Numbered from the stretch's first letter, positions 8,027 to 17,198 are shown. The stretch: DNA of 33,329 bases from an uncultured Prevotella sp. (GCA_944321645.1 CALUMB010000027.1:1-33329), one strand, 5' to 3'. Program-made: numbers and translations. The notes: generated by a model not told the origin, from the letters alone.

Positions 8027-11000
8027 ATGAAAAGATGGACAAACCGCCTCGCAGGCATGCTGTTTGGCGCAGCGCTGCTTGGGGGCGTAATGACTTCGTG
8101 CTTGGACGACGACTTCCCCACGGCCGGCGCCAACGCACCCGGCCTGCTCACCCGCACCGGCGAACTCACCGGCGACGGCAGCGGACTGGTGCAGCAGGAG
8201 GACGGCTACTGGAAGGCCACCCGCCGCGTGCCGCTCGTGGGCGTAGGCCGCGTGGTGAACAACCTGGCCGAGTCGTTGGTATCGCTGGGTACATACGACA
8301 AGGCGAAAGAAGACTCTGTGATGGAGGAGATGAACCACGTGGTGGACACCGACCTTTCTAACACTTATTCGCCTACTTCGGTGCTGGGCGCCAACGTTGC
8401 GCTGAACCAGATTGTCTCCGTGCTCGACCTCAACTACGACTATGCCGGAGGCCAGAAGGCCGGCTTCATACTGAAAAACGTGAACAACGGCGTGTTGTCG
8501 TTGGACGTGCTTAAGGGCTTGTGGGTTGACACCTACCTCAATGGCGAGGCCACGGGCGAACACGTGGAGTTCTCGTCGGCCTCAAGCTTGGTCGACCTTG
8601 GCCTTGGAAACATTACCGGCGGCAACGCAACGCCGGTCTACACCATCGAGACAACGTTTGAGAAACCGTTCGACGAGGTGCGCCTTGGCATTGCCGGCGT
8701 AAACGTTACCCTCGCGCAAGTCTCCGGCGTGGAGGTGATGTATGCCTACGTGGGCGAAAACCCCATGATTCCGGCGGTGAACGGCGGCGACGCGCTTAGC
8801 ACGTCGTATTTCAACAACAAAGTGTCCGCCCCCTATGGCGTTGACTGGTGCTTGCACGCCGAAGGCATCAGGAACACCCTGATAGACGCCAACACAGACA
8901 ACGGCATCGGTATTTCCATCCTCGACGGACTCTTCCAGCCGCGCATGACCGTTGACTTCGGGCGCACCATCCCCGCAGGGACGGAGGTTGGCTTCTACGT
9001 CACCTCCGGCCACCTGCTCGACATCGGTGTGGACGCGACAACCGTTGTCACCACATACAACGACGAGATGGAGCAGGAACGCTACTCGCAAACGGGAGTG
9101 GTCGAACTGACGCTGGGCGGCGGTGGCTCAACCATATTCAGCCTCGTCACCACCAAGGAATGCGACAGGGTGAGGATAGACTTCAACGGACTCAACCTCG
9201 ACATAGGTGCGCAGTGTGTCCACTACGCCTTTGTGCGTGAGCCTACCGCCATCGACGTTTCGTCGTATTTCTCGTTCCCCAACGCCACGGTCTGCACGCC
9301 GTCCTACCGTTTCGCCGACCCAGAAGTGGGAAATGTGACATATTCCGTAGTGAGTTGCCCGAGCAATGTAGAAAAAGACAGCGTGAAAATTCTTACGAAT
9401 GAACAAACTAACAGGGGCAATGTGCTCACCGGGATGAACGTTGCCGGCAAGTATGTTATAAAGGCTGTGTACACAAACGGCAATTTCGTTAGCGAGCAAG
9501 TGGCAACCATCACCCGCGTGGTGAAGCCAAAGACGAACTGCAACACCCCGTTGACAAACAGCCCGGATGCAACTCCCGAAAATGCGGAGTATACCGCATA
9601 CGTGCCTGACGGCTGGACTGGAATACTTCTTGGGGCCAACGGCACCAAGGGCAATGTTGCTTCCGTTACGGATGCCGAAATAGACAACTACATTAATTAT
9701 AACGGCAATGGCGTGCAGTTAATCCAAGACGAAGCCATCGTAGGCGTAAAGAAGAATAACGGGCCGATTAATGAAAAAAACCACAAGGTGCGCACGGGAT
9801 TTGTTATAAACAACACTTCTAAGTTTGTCGGATTGGATTTGCTGCGCTTTATGCGCATCCGCTTGAAAAACGGCAATAAGGTAGTCACAACTGCCGTAGC
9901 CGATGAAAACGACGGCGTCTCACTGAGCCTTATAGGCGAGTCTGCCGGGCAAGTGCGCCTCAGCATCGAGACTGACGAGGAGTTTGATGCCTTGGAATTG
10001 TGCATGACAGGAGTTGGAGCGGTTGATTTGGGAACTGAATTAAACGTTTACTATGCCTTTATAGAAGAGATGAGCGACGTTTGCGGTAATCCTGGCGAAG
10101 AATGTATGGAGCTTATAACAAATGCCAACTATGGCGCAAAAGTTTCATATAAATCTGAAGGATTTCTTGAAGTGGCTAATCAAATTGAGGGGCTGGGCTA
10201 TATCGTTGACGGCAACATGGACACTCGCGCCACGTTCGCAAATCCCGTTGAGGTTGGAGCTGCAACAACAATTGCAGTTGACTTTAATACAATAAAGGCC
10301 AACCAAGAAGTTGGGTTTATACTTACTGGCGTAACAGGTCTGACTTCTGTGGATTTGATAAAAATCATGAAGATCAAAGCTTACTACAATGGAACGGAAT
10401 TGGCTGATAATACCGGCGGCGGGTTGTTAGACTTGAAATTGTTGGGAAGCGGCGATAAAACCTACATTTCTATCACTCCTCCCGGAGATTTTAACAGATT
10501 GGAGTTGATTATAGGGTCAGGTGTAGGTGCGTTAAAATTCATCTTTGTCAATGGCGTTTACTTGCGACCTGACCACGACGGCGACGGCGTGATGGACTGT
10601 GTTATGGACTACGCCTCGACTGAAATCGTTGACTTGAAGGTAATCCCGGAGGACATCTGCCTTGGCGATGGCGTTGAGTTTGACGTGTCGGGAGGCGTTG
10701 AAGGCGTTACTTACACGCTGAATTATTACAACCAAAAGGGGAACACCACAGATGTTATAGCCTCGATGAAGGTGCAGATAAACGAAACTGGCGGACTCAA
10801 ATTCTTAGACCCTGAAGCCTTCCACCGCCTCGGCCCGGGCGAGTATTATATAAGCGTTGTCCACGGCGATTATGAGTTGAACAGAAGAGCCATGCTTACC
10901 ATCCATCCCAACGAAACAGAGTGGACGGGAGAGAAAAGCAATGACTGGAACAACTGGGAAAACTGGACTGAAGGCACGCCGTGGGAGTGTACCAACGTGT

Positions 11001-12352
11001 TCATTCCTAAAAGCGCGACTTACCCCAACTTGTGCAAGTCCGACCCGGGGAACGGGCTGTGCTGCAACAACATCCACTTTGCCCCCGGGGCAGAACTTGT
11101 GGGGCAGCACTTGCTGAACTACGTCGGCAGCGTGTTCATCGACACGAAGATTGCGGCGGGCAAGTACCAGCTGATGTCTGTGCCGCTGCAAGGCATGGTG
11201 ACCGGCGATATGTTTGTGGCACGCAACGTTGCCTCCTGGGAAGAGTGGAGAGCCACGGAGGAGAACGGCCTGCACGACAGGTACTTCCGGCTGATAGACG
11301 ACGACGGCAACGACAAAGAGCTTTCAAACTACATGGAGCAGCGCAACAACCCGTTCGTGTTCCAACGCTTCTGGAGCAAGGAGGTGAGCAACAAGTCGCT
11401 CACGCGTGCCTCTACCACCGACCCGGCCATCATCCAGGTGAACGACTGGTCGAGGAGCTTCAACGCCGTTGGCACTCCCTACGCCCTCGGCCAGGGCTTT
11501 GCCATGAGGCTTGACGGCAGCGGCGAGTACACGTTCCACTTCCCGAAGAAGCACAACGCCTACTTCTACTACGACAAGACCGGCACCACGAAGCTGGCCA
11601 CCGACCAGGCTTTGCGCGAAGGCACCATCGGGCGCTTTATCCTGACAGGCTTGGAAGGGGGGATTGAGCTTACCCGCATGAACTCGTCGGGCGAGTACTT
11701 CCTCTTCGGCAACCCGCTCATGTCGCACATCAACATTAAGAAGTTCTTGGAAGAGAATAAAAATGTTGACGAGGTTAAGGTGTACAACGGGCAGGAGTAC
11801 GTCAGCCTCAACAATGACAACGTGTCGGAATACGCGCAGATAGCCCCCATGCAGGCCGTGTTCCTGAAGATAGCCGGGCATGGGCTGTCAACCAAAGTGT
11901 ACCTTACCCAAGAAATGATGGAGCAGGGCAATGGCAAAGGCACCCTTGTGCGCTCCATGGCCGGCCAGCTCAAGCTGTTGGCCACGGCCGACGGCCACAC
12001 CGCGTCGTGTGTGATGGCGCGTTCGGCAAAGGCCGACGACGGCTATGATGGCCGCGAGGACGCCCCGCTCTTGGTGGAAAGCGAAGAGGGCGCAGGCGTG
12101 GCCGTGTTCACCGTGGCGGGCGGCAGGGCGCTCACCGTGCAGCAGTTCAGGGCTGCCACGCGCATACCCGTGGGCTTCTACATGAGGCGGACGGGCGACG
12201 TGACCCTGGCCTTCGGCGCGGCCAAGGGCCTTTGGCAGGACTGGCGGCTCACCGACAGGCAGACTGGCAAGAGCTACCCGATAGGCAGAAAGGTGACGCT
12301 GCGCAACGTCTCCACAGGCACAGGCCGCTTCTACCTTGAGAAAGCCAACTGA
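8027..12352 (+). CDS. Giant repeat-domain surface lipoprotein (adhesin-like)
   Basis: This 1441-residue protein has a lipoprotein signal peptide ending GVMTSC, followed by LDDDF, an acidic motif that fits surface export. At least four related domains of about 100-120 residues occur near 132-245, 307-406, 572-683 and 738-858. Each has a 'VGF-I/Y-L/V' strand (KAGFILKNV, EVGFYVTSG, RTGFVINNT, EVGFILTGV) and ends in a 'YAFV/I' or 'FIFV' strand. Between or after them are an Ig-like segment (about 408-500), a DHDGDGVMD calcium-loop-like motif (about 850), another Ig-like domain (875-963), a 'WTG...DWNNWENWTEG' block (964-1005) typical of large Bacteroidetes surface proteins, and beta-rich C-terminal domains ending GRFYLEKAN. 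I infer a role in adhesion or matrix binding; the ligand is unknown. The middle (about 9340-10540) is AT-richer than the ends. Confidence 0.8.
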   Translation: MKRWTNRLAGMLFGAALLGGVMTSCLDDDFPTAGANAPGLLTRTGELTGDGSGLVQQEDGYWKATRRVPLVGVGRVVNNLAESLVSLGTYDKAKEDSVMEEMNHVVDTDLSNTYSPTSVLGANVALNQIVSVLDLNYDYAGGQKAGFILKNVNNGVLSLDVLKGLWVDTYLNGEATGEHVEFSSASSLVDLGLGNITGGNATPVYTIETTFEKPFDEVRLGIAGVNVTLAQVSGVEVMYAYVGENPMIPAVNGGDALSTSYFNNKVSAPYGVDWCLHAEGIRNTLIDANTDNGIGISILDGLFQPRMTVDFGRTIPAGTEVGFYVTSGHLLDIGVDATTVVTTYNDEMEQERYSQTGVVELTLGGGGSTIFSLVTTKECDRVRIDFNGLNLDIGAQCVHYAFVREPTAIDVSSYFSFPNATVCTPSYRFADPEVGNVTYSVVSCPSNVEKDSVKILTNEQTNRGNVLTGMNVAGKYVIKAVYTNGNFVSEQVATITRVVKPKTNCNTPLTNSPDATPENAEYTAYVPDGWTGILLGANGTKGNVASVTDAEIDNYINYNGNGVQLIQDEAIVGVKKNNGPINEKNHKVRTGFVINNTSKFVGLDLLRFMRIRLKNGNKVVTTAVADENDGVSLSLIGESAGQVRLSIETDEEFDALELCMTGVGAVDLGTELNVYYAFIEEMSDVCGNPGEECMELITNANYGAKVSYKSEGFLEVANQIEGLGYIVDGNMDTRATFANPVEVGAATTIAVDFNTIKANQEVGFILTGVTGLTSVDLIKIMKIKAYYNGTELADNTGGGLLDLKLLGSGDKTYISITPPGDFNRLELIIGSGVGALKFIFVNGVYLRPDHDGDGVMDCVMDYASTEIVDLKVIPEDICLGDGVEFDVSGGVEGVTYTLNYYNQKGNTTDVIASMKVQINETGGLKFLDPEAFHRLGPGEYYISVVHGDYELNRRAMLTIHPNETEWTGEKSNDWNNWENWTEGTPWECTNVFIPKSATYPNLCKSDPGNGLCCNNIHFAPGAELVGQHLLNYVGSVFIDTKIAAGKYQLMSVPLQGMVTGDMFVARNVASWEEWRATEENGLHDRYFRLIDDDGNDKELSNYMEQRNNPFVFQRFWSKEVSNKSLTRASTTDPAIIQVNDWSRSFNAVGTPYALGQGFAMRLDGSGEYTFHFPKKHNAYFYYDKTGTTKLATDQALREGTIGRFILTGLEGGIELTRMNSSGEYFLFGNPLMSHINIKKFLEENKNVDEVKVYNGQEYVSLNNDNVSEYAQIAPMQAVFLKIAGHGLSTKVYLTQEMMEQGNGKGTLVRSMAGQLKLLATADGHTASCVMARSAKADDGYDGREDAPLLVESEEGAGVAVFTVAGGRALTVQQFRAATRIPVGFYMRRTGDVTLAFGAAKGLWQDWRLTDRQTGKSYPIGRKVTLRNVSTGTGRFYLEKAN

Positions 12353-12411
12353 CATAGCGTCGTGAACAGGCAGGCGCCGGCGGTCAACGTGCCGACGGTG
12401 CCTGCATAGGG

Positions 12412-12456
12412 AAAATCCCCTTTCGTGGCAACATTGCCGCGGAAGGGGATTTTTTT
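12412..12456 (+). terminator. Strong Rho-independent terminator after the adhesin gene
   Basis: A 19-bp stem (12412-12430 with 12435-12453, two G-U pairs, loop ACAT) begins AAAATCCCC and ends in GGGGATTTT, followed by more T. It lies 60 bp after the stop codon of the adhesin gene. The A-tract on the other side would let it also stop leftward transcription. Confidence 0.9.
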
Positions 12457-12458
12457 AT

Positions 12459-12580
12459 ATTCAAAGGAGTTAAAGGAGTTGTAAGGAGTCATCGCTCCAC
12501 TGTGTTCCAATAGGAAGTTGGAGGACGTATGCTTCTTCGCTTCCTTGTTTCATTCGTCTATGCAAAATGCGGATATTCAA
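12459..12580 (-). repeat. Dispersed intergenic repeat, copy 2 (inverted, right end missing)
   Basis: On the minus strand this reads GAATATCCGCATTTTGCATAGACGAATG at the left, cut here into the pieces ATATCCGCA, TTTTGCATAGACG and CGTCCTCCAACTTCC, then GGAACACAGTGGAGCGATGA and CTCCTTTAACTCCTTTGAATA. It stops there without the GCTTTGCGGATATTC right end present in the other copies. It sits between the adhesin terminator and the convergent TonB-receptor gene. Confidence 0.88.
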
Positions 12581-12625
12581 TTTTTTTGTGCCGTCTGGCG
12601 GCGTGGCCGGCAAGGGCAGCCTGCG

Positions 12626-14695
12626 TCAGTCAAGCTCTATGGCGAGGCCGCCCACGAACCAGAAGCCCGGCTGCGGCACGTTGCCGTAGTCAACGTAGGC
12701 GTGGTTGGATATGTTGTTTGCCTCGGCAAATAGTCTCAGGCAGCCCACCGCCTGCGCGATGCGGGCGTCTACCACGGCGTAGGCAGTGTAGGGGCGGGTG
12801 CGGCCCCCGGTGTCGGTGTATGTGCCGGTGCGGTCTTGCCAGCGGCAGCTCACGTCGAGCGTTAGCCCGCGCCGCAGGTTAAGCCCCAGCCTGCCCACGA
12901 GCTTGTGGCGCAGGTATTCGAGCGAATATTTGCTTTCAAGCCCCCCGGTGCCTGCTTTCTGCTGGTTCGTGTAGGCGTAGTCTATGGCGATTGAGCGTAG
13001 GGTGCGCTGTGCGGGCAGCAGCCGCCCGAAGTCGAGCGCAGCCGACAGCTGTGCGCACACGGCATCAATGCTCGTGAAGTTTACCGAGCGCCACGGCTCG
13101 TCGGGGTCTCCGGCAGTGTCGCGCACCCAGTCTATCAGGTTTTTGTAGCTGTTGTGGCACAGCGATGCCGCCGCCCTTACGCCTCCCTTGGCGTAGCGCA
13201 CGCCAGCCTCCGCTGCGGCAAGCTCTTCGGGCGCGAGGTGGCTGTCGGCCTTGTGGCCGCCCATAGAGTAGTAAAGCTCCGTGGCCGAGGGCATACGCAG
13301 CGAGGTGTTGTAGGAGGCATAGACCGTCCACCCGCGCCCCAGGCCGAGGCTTGCGTCAATGCCGGGGTAGACGCTAAGCGGCATGTCCGCCCACGAGTTT
13401 TTGGCCGCCACCAGCCCCGCCGACACGTCGAGCCGCCCTATGCTCACGTTGTGTTCGAGCGTCAGGCTGACGTTGGTGCGGTTAAGCCCGTAGAGGTAGC
13501 TGCGCCCTGTGCCTCTGATGGGGCGTGGGCGCGGCAGCTCCTCGCCGAGGGTGGTGCTCACGAGGTCTTCGTTGCGCAGCTCCGCGCCAATGGCGGTGCG
13601 CCCCAGCGCCCAGTCGAAAAAGCCGTCGGCGCCGAGCCCGAACACGTCGGAGCGGTGGTAGTTGAACGGTGCGCCCTCTTCGGTGCCGCGATAGAGTTCA
13701 AAACGGTCTGACGAGTGGTTCCAGTACAGGCGCGAGCGCAGCGACACCGCGCCCACGCGGGCCGAGGCCCGCAGGGCTGTGAAGCTCTTGAATGTGCGCT
13801 CGTATTGGTCGTCCCACTGCGCCCCGTAGAAAGTGTTTGCGCCGTAGCCTTTCAGGCTTACGCCCGCGTGCCAGTCGGCCTTAAGCGCCGGCGAGGCGCA
13901 GCCGCCGCGATAGAACGCCTTGAGGCCGCTGTAGTCGGCGTTGAGCCTGCCCGCCCTGTTGCGGCTGTGGCCGTCGCTCCGCGCGTAGCCCAAGGAGATG
14001 CTGTTGCCCCATGCGCCGGAGGCCATGGCGGCGCGTGCCGATGCGGCGGCATAGCCGAAGCTGCCCCCTTCGGCGGTGGCCCCTATGGCAGTGCGCGACG
14101 GCCTCTTTGTAACGATGTTGATTGCCCCTGAAAGCGATGAAGTGCCGTAGACACGACCGGCAGGCCCCTCGAGCACTTCAATGCGTTCGATTTCTGAAAT
14201 GTCAACCGGGAAATCGAAGGCGTTGTGTCCGGTCTGCGGGTCACAGATGTTGATGCCGTCGAGCAAGACGGCCACTTGCTCGTAGTTGCCCCCGCGTATG
14301 CTCACGTCGGCCTGGGCGCCCAGCGGCCCCCGCTGCCTTACGTCTACCCCGGCGGCGAGCTTAAGCAAGTCGTTTACACTCTGTGCGGGCGCAGACTCGA
14401 TGTCGGCCTGCGTCAGCACACTGACCATTCTCACGGTCCGGCCCGATGCCGGCGGCGCCATCGACCCGGTGACGCTTACGTCGCCGAGCCGCACCTCAAG
14501 CCCGCAGGCCGCTGCCACGGTGTCGGAGGGCAGAGGCTTGATGCTCACCCCGTCGGCACGTGCGTGGGTGAGCGTGAACACGCTTAGCGTGCCTATCACC
14601 ACTTCGCGGCCCAGGCTGGCAAAGATGCAGTAGCCCTTGCGTCCGAACCTGCGGAACACCAGGACTTCGCGCCTGAACGAATTGTGCTTGTGCAT
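12626..14695 (-). CDS. TonB-dependent outer-membrane receptor, BtuB-like
   Basis: This 689-residue receptor has a plug domain at about 88-197 containing 'VNDLLKLAAGVDVRQRGP', 'DVSIRGGNYEQVAVLLDGI', 'IERIEVLEGPAGRVYGT' and 'GAINIVTK', followed by a beta-barrel to the C-terminus. The plug most resembles Bacteroidetes receptors annotated as BtuB (cobalamin). I see no cobalamin riboswitch in the short upstream gap, so the substrate is a family-level guess. The N-terminus is unusual: a basic stretch with FRRFGRKGYCIFASLGREV precedes the hydrophobic core IGTLSVFTL and a cleavage-like ARA. I recall a related F-x-RK-x-Y-x2-F leader in other Bacteroidetes receptors. It is convergent with the adhesin gene and lies 118 bp after dnaA on the same strand, possibly sharing its transcript. 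Confidence 0.88.
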   Translation of the reverse strand: MHKHNSFRREVLVFRRFGRKGYCIFASLGREVVIGTLSVFTLTHARADGVSIKPLPSDTVAAACGLEVRLGDVSVTGSMAPPASGRTVRMVSVLTQADIESAPAQSVNDLLKLAAGVDVRQRGPLGAQADVSIRGGNYEQVAVLLDGINICDPQTGHNAFDFPVDISEIERIEVLEGPAGRVYGTSSLSGAINIVTKRPSRTAIGATAEGGSFGYAAASARAAMASGAWGNSISLGYARSDGHSRNRAGRLNADYSGLKAFYRGGCASPALKADWHAGVSLKGYGANTFYGAQWDDQYERTFKSFTALRASARVGAVSLRSRLYWNHSSDRFELYRGTEEGAPFNYHRSDVFGLGADGFFDWALGRTAIGAELRNEDLVSTTLGEELPRPRPIRGTGRSYLYGLNRTNVSLTLEHNVSIGRLDVSAGLVAAKNSWADMPLSVYPGIDASLGLGRGWTVYASYNTSLRMPSATELYYSMGGHKADSHLAPEELAAAEAGVRYAKGGVRAAASLCHNSYKNLIDWVRDTAGDPDEPWRSVNFTSIDAVCAQLSAALDFGRLLPAQRTLRSIAIDYAYTNQQKAGTGGLESKYSLEYLRHKLVGRLGLNLRRGLTLDVSCRWQDRTGTYTDTGGRTRPYTAYAVVDARIAQAVGCLRLFAEANNISNHAYVDYGNVPQPGFWFVGGLAIELD

Positions 14696-14813
14696 TTGTT
14701 GGTTTTGTTGGGTTGTTAAAAAAAGCGTTCCCCGCGTTCCGTGCTATTGGCGGAACGCAAAGGAACGTCACGATGTTTCGATAGTATTCTGCAAGGTTGG
14801 CAGTCTGCGCCGC

Positions 14814-16226
14814 TCAATTCTTGGCTTTGAGCGACAGCGAGGTCTCTATGCTGCCAATCTCTTCGGCAAACGCCTTGTCCACCTTCAGCCGCTTCTCCAC
14901 CGCCGAGCAGCTGTGTATTACGGTGGAGTGGTCGCGGTTGCCTATGAGCTGGCCTATGCGCGAGGCTGGCATCTTGGTGTATTTCTGTGCGAAGTACATC
15001 GACACCTGCCGCGTGAGCACGTAGTCGCGCTTGCGGCTGCGGCTGAACACGTTTTGCGTGGTGACGTTGAAGTGGGCGCACACCTTTTCGAGGATGTCGT
15101 CTACGGTGAGCGGTCGGTCGTCCACCTTCACCGCGCGCTTGATTACGCGCTCGGCCAGGCGCATATCCACGTTGCAGTTGTAGACCACGGAGTAGGCCAG
15201 GAGCGAGTTTACCACCCCCTGCAAGTCGCGCACGCTGCCGCTGGCCGTAGAGGCGATGAAGGCTATCACGTCTGTGGGAATCTTCAGCCCGTCGCGGCGG
15301 CACTTCGAGTTTAGTATGTCGATGCAGAGCTGCGGGTTTGGCTTTTCAAGCTCGGCGATGAGTCCGCAGCTGAAGCGCGTGAGCAGTCGGTCCTTCATGC
15401 CTTCGAGGTCGACGGGCGGGCGGTCGCTGGCGAGTATTATCTGGCGGCCGTTTCGGAAGAGGTGGTTGAAGATGTGGAAGAACGTGTCGAGCGTCTTCGT
15501 GGCCGTGGCCCACTCCTGTATGTCGTCGACGATGAGCATGTCGATGGTCTGGTAGAAGTTGATGAAGTCGTTGACGCGGTTTTGCCTCACGGCGTCGGTG
15601 AACTGCACCTGGAACAGGCGTGCGCTCACGTAGAGCACGCGCTTCTGCGGGTAAAGCTCCTTGCAGCGCACCCCGATGGCGTTTACGAGGTGCGTCTTGC
15701 CGCATCCCGACGGGCCGTAGATGAAGAAGGGGTTGAAGGTGGTCTTCCCCGGGTGCTCGGCTATCGACAGGCCGACGGTGCGCGGCAGCTTGTTGCTGTC
15801 GCCCTCTATGAAGTTGGCGAAGGTGTGCTTGGGGTCGAGCTGCGGGTTGAGGCCCTGCGGCACGGCGGCGTCGAGCACGGTGGGCGCCTGGTTGGCCCGC
15901 GTGGCCCGCGGCTGCTCGATGTCGGCAGGCTGCTCGGCGTCGATGTCTTGGGTGAGATGGTGCTCGCGGTCGGTCACGATGCGGTAGCGCAGCACCACGT
16001 TCGCGCCGAAGACGCGGGCAAGCACCTTGTTGAGCAGGCCCAGGTAGTACTGCTCGAGGTACTCGTAGGCATAGTGGCTCTGCACTTGCAGCAACAGCGT
16101 CTTGGCCGAGGCGTTGAACGACTCGAAAACTATCGGCGCAAACCATGTCTTATACTGTTGCTCGGTGACGTTCTCCTTGATTAGTGCAAGGCACTTGTCC
16201 CACAGTGCTTTATGATTGTTTACCAT
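14814..16226 (-). CDS. dnaA: Chromosomal replication initiator DnaA
   Basis: This 470-residue protein starts at the ATG at 16226 (MVNNHKALWDKCL), which matches the usual domain I beginning. An upstream ATG at 16259 would add 11 residues. Domain I covers about 1-85 (TEQQYKTWFAPIVFESF) and a variable linker follows. The AAA+ domain has Walker A GPSGCGKT (about 170-177) and Walker B MLIVDDIQ. The C-terminal DNA-binding domain carries GNRDHSTVIHSC, the helix-turn-helix signature that reads DnaA boxes. The protein opens the replication origin. The long gene-free region upstream is a natural place to look for regulatory sites, but I found no cluster of standard TTATCCACA boxes. Confidence 0.97.
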   Translation of the reverse strand: MVNNHKALWDKCLALIKENVTEQQYKTWFAPIVFESFNASAKTLLLQVQSHYAYEYLEQYYLGLLNKVLARVFGANVVLRYRIVTDREHHLTQDIDAEQPADIEQPRATRANQAPTVLDAAVPQGLNPQLDPKHTFANFIEGDSNKLPRTVGLSIAEHPGKTTFNPFFIYGPSGCGKTHLVNAIGVRCKELYPQKRVLYVSARLFQVQFTDAVRQNRVNDFINFYQTIDMLIVDDIQEWATATKTLDTFFHIFNHLFRNGRQIILASDRPPVDLEGMKDRLLTRFSCGLIAELEKPNPQLCIDILNSKCRRDGLKIPTDVIAFIASTASGSVRDLQGVVNSLLAYSVVYNCNVDMRLAERVIKRAVKVDDRPLTVDDILEKVCAHFNVTTQNVFSRSRKRDYVLTRQVSMYFAQKYTKMPASRIGQLIGNRDHSTVIHSCSAVEKRLKVDKAFAEEIGSIETSLSLKAKN

Positions 16227-16324
16227 ACTAAGCTCATCGTTGTTGTTTATGAACCCCAAGCGGTTTCAAGCTGCAAATTTCGCAATTTTTTTTCAATCCG
16301 CCAAATGCGCCCTTTTTGCGCGAA

Positions 16325-16348
16325 ACATTATAAATGTGCGTAATGCAC
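16325..16348. promoter_or_regulatory. Two overlapping small inverted repeats upstream of dnaA
   Basis: ACATT-ata-AATGT (16325-16337) overlaps GTGC-gtaat-GCAC (16336-16348), about 100 bp upstream of the dnaA start codon. The position would suit an operator, but the arms are short and chance is a real alternative. Confidence 0.3.
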
Positions 16349-16777
16349 TAATTTTAGGGCAGTTATGCGTGAAACATCGCCGATGTAGAGGCGGGGCGTG
16401 TTGCCCATTTGTAACTGCTTGTGCCACAAACGTTTGTCACGGAAATGTAACTTGTGGCCGCCGGGAGCCGAAAAACGCCGCGCCATGGCCAAAACTGCGG
16501 CAGAATCAAGCCATTGCGGTGTGTCTCGGGGCTATGCGCCAGGCTGTCCCGCAATTTAGATGAAATAAAAATTAAGGGCAATCTGCGCCGTTTCGCTCTG
16601 CGGGGTGGGGCCCGGCTCGGCAGCGGCTTTGGCCGTTAGGGCGGGGCAGGGTTGCGTACCGCATTTTGGCCGGTAGCCGGACGCCGGTTGCTCCAAGCCA
16701 ATCGGATTAACACTTTTAACTTAACGCCGAGGCAGACGGCACGCCTTGCATAACGCGCTGGCTGCCAATGCGTTGCG

Positions 16778-16857
16778 GAACGTGCCGTTTTGAGGGCTGA
16801 AACGTGCCGTTTTGGGCGGCGAAACGTGCCGTTTTGCAAGCCGAAACGGCACGTTTT
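16778..16857. repeat. Phased array of four AAACG-NNN-CGTTTT palindromes, array 1
   Basis: Four 14-bp sites start at 16778, 16800, 16822 and 16844, an exact 22-bp period. The sites are GAACGTGCCGTTTT, AAACGTGCCGTTTT (twice) and AAACGGCACGTTTT. The three-base centre is TGC in the first three and GCA in the fourth, so the last site is the inverse of the others. The 8-bp spacers (gagggctg, gggcggcg, gcaagccg) are unrelated. A decayed fifth site may lie at 16866 (ccggcac core). The 22-bp period is about two helical turns, so bound proteins would share one face of the DNA. A second array of the same design is at 26122-26201. Confidence 0.95.
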
Positions 16858-17069
16858 GCGATGCGTTCCGGCACTGTGTTAAAATCCCAGGCGGCAAGGC
16901 GGCTTTTTAGTGGCATATATGCAACTTGCGTGAGGCGCCGTGTGTAAGCGGCGGCCACACGCAGGCAATGCCCCCATGGCCTGCAAATCGCGCCATAGGC
17001 CACACGTGGGCCGTCGGCCGTCAGCCACCCCGAAAATGAATATTTAACGAAAAATAATACGCAACGGAG

Positions 17070-17100
17070 TTGCCAGGGTCAGGCTATTTTTGTAAATTTG
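17070..17100 (+). promoter_or_regulatory. Bacteroidetes promoter of tnaA
   Basis: TTG at 17070-17072, a 20-bp spacer and TAAATTTG at 17093-17100 match the TTG-N19-21-TAnnTTTG form. Transcription would begin near 17107, giving a leader of about 90 nt. The leader contains the hairpin CCGCCG-gtgccaga-CGGCGG (17119-17138). I see no TnaC-like leader peptide with a sensible start. Confidence 0.7.
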
Positions 17101-17198
17101 CAGAGAGTTTGCGGCCTGCCGCCGGTGCCAGACGGCGGAAACGTGTGGCGGGCTGCGGCAAAACTAACCACCAAACTAACCAACAACAAACAAAACCT

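Larger units (their letters stand above)
16227..17198. other. Long gene-free region between dnaA and tnaA
   Basis: This is 972 bp between two divergent genes. It contains an AT-rich segment next to dnaA (16262-16360, with an 8-T run and two overlapping small inverted repeats), GC-rich sequence with no recognisable feature from 16380 to 16770, the phased 22-bp array (16778-16857), and the tnaA promoter and leader (17070-17198). Open frames here are short and resemble nothing. It could hold an origin or control region, but I cannot show standard DnaA boxes. Confidence 0.6.

Noticed and set aside
14696-14813. Cobalamin riboswitch upstream of the BtuB-like receptor
   Set aside because: The gap of 118 bp is too short, and I see no B12-box-like sequence. 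The substrate therefore remains open.
16778-16857. CRISPR array
   Set aside because: The units are 14 bp with 8-bp spacers, far below CRISPR sizes, and no cas genes are present.
16227-17198. Replication origin next to dnaA
   Set aside because: The place is plausible, but I found no cluster of TTATCCACA-type boxes and could not compute GC skew. The phased palindromes do not resemble DnaA boxes.
17107-17198. TnaC-like regulatory leader peptide upstream of tnaA
   Set aside because: The only frame with Trp codons starts inside the promoter at a TTG and overlaps tnaA out of frame. There is no sensible start after the predicted transcription start.
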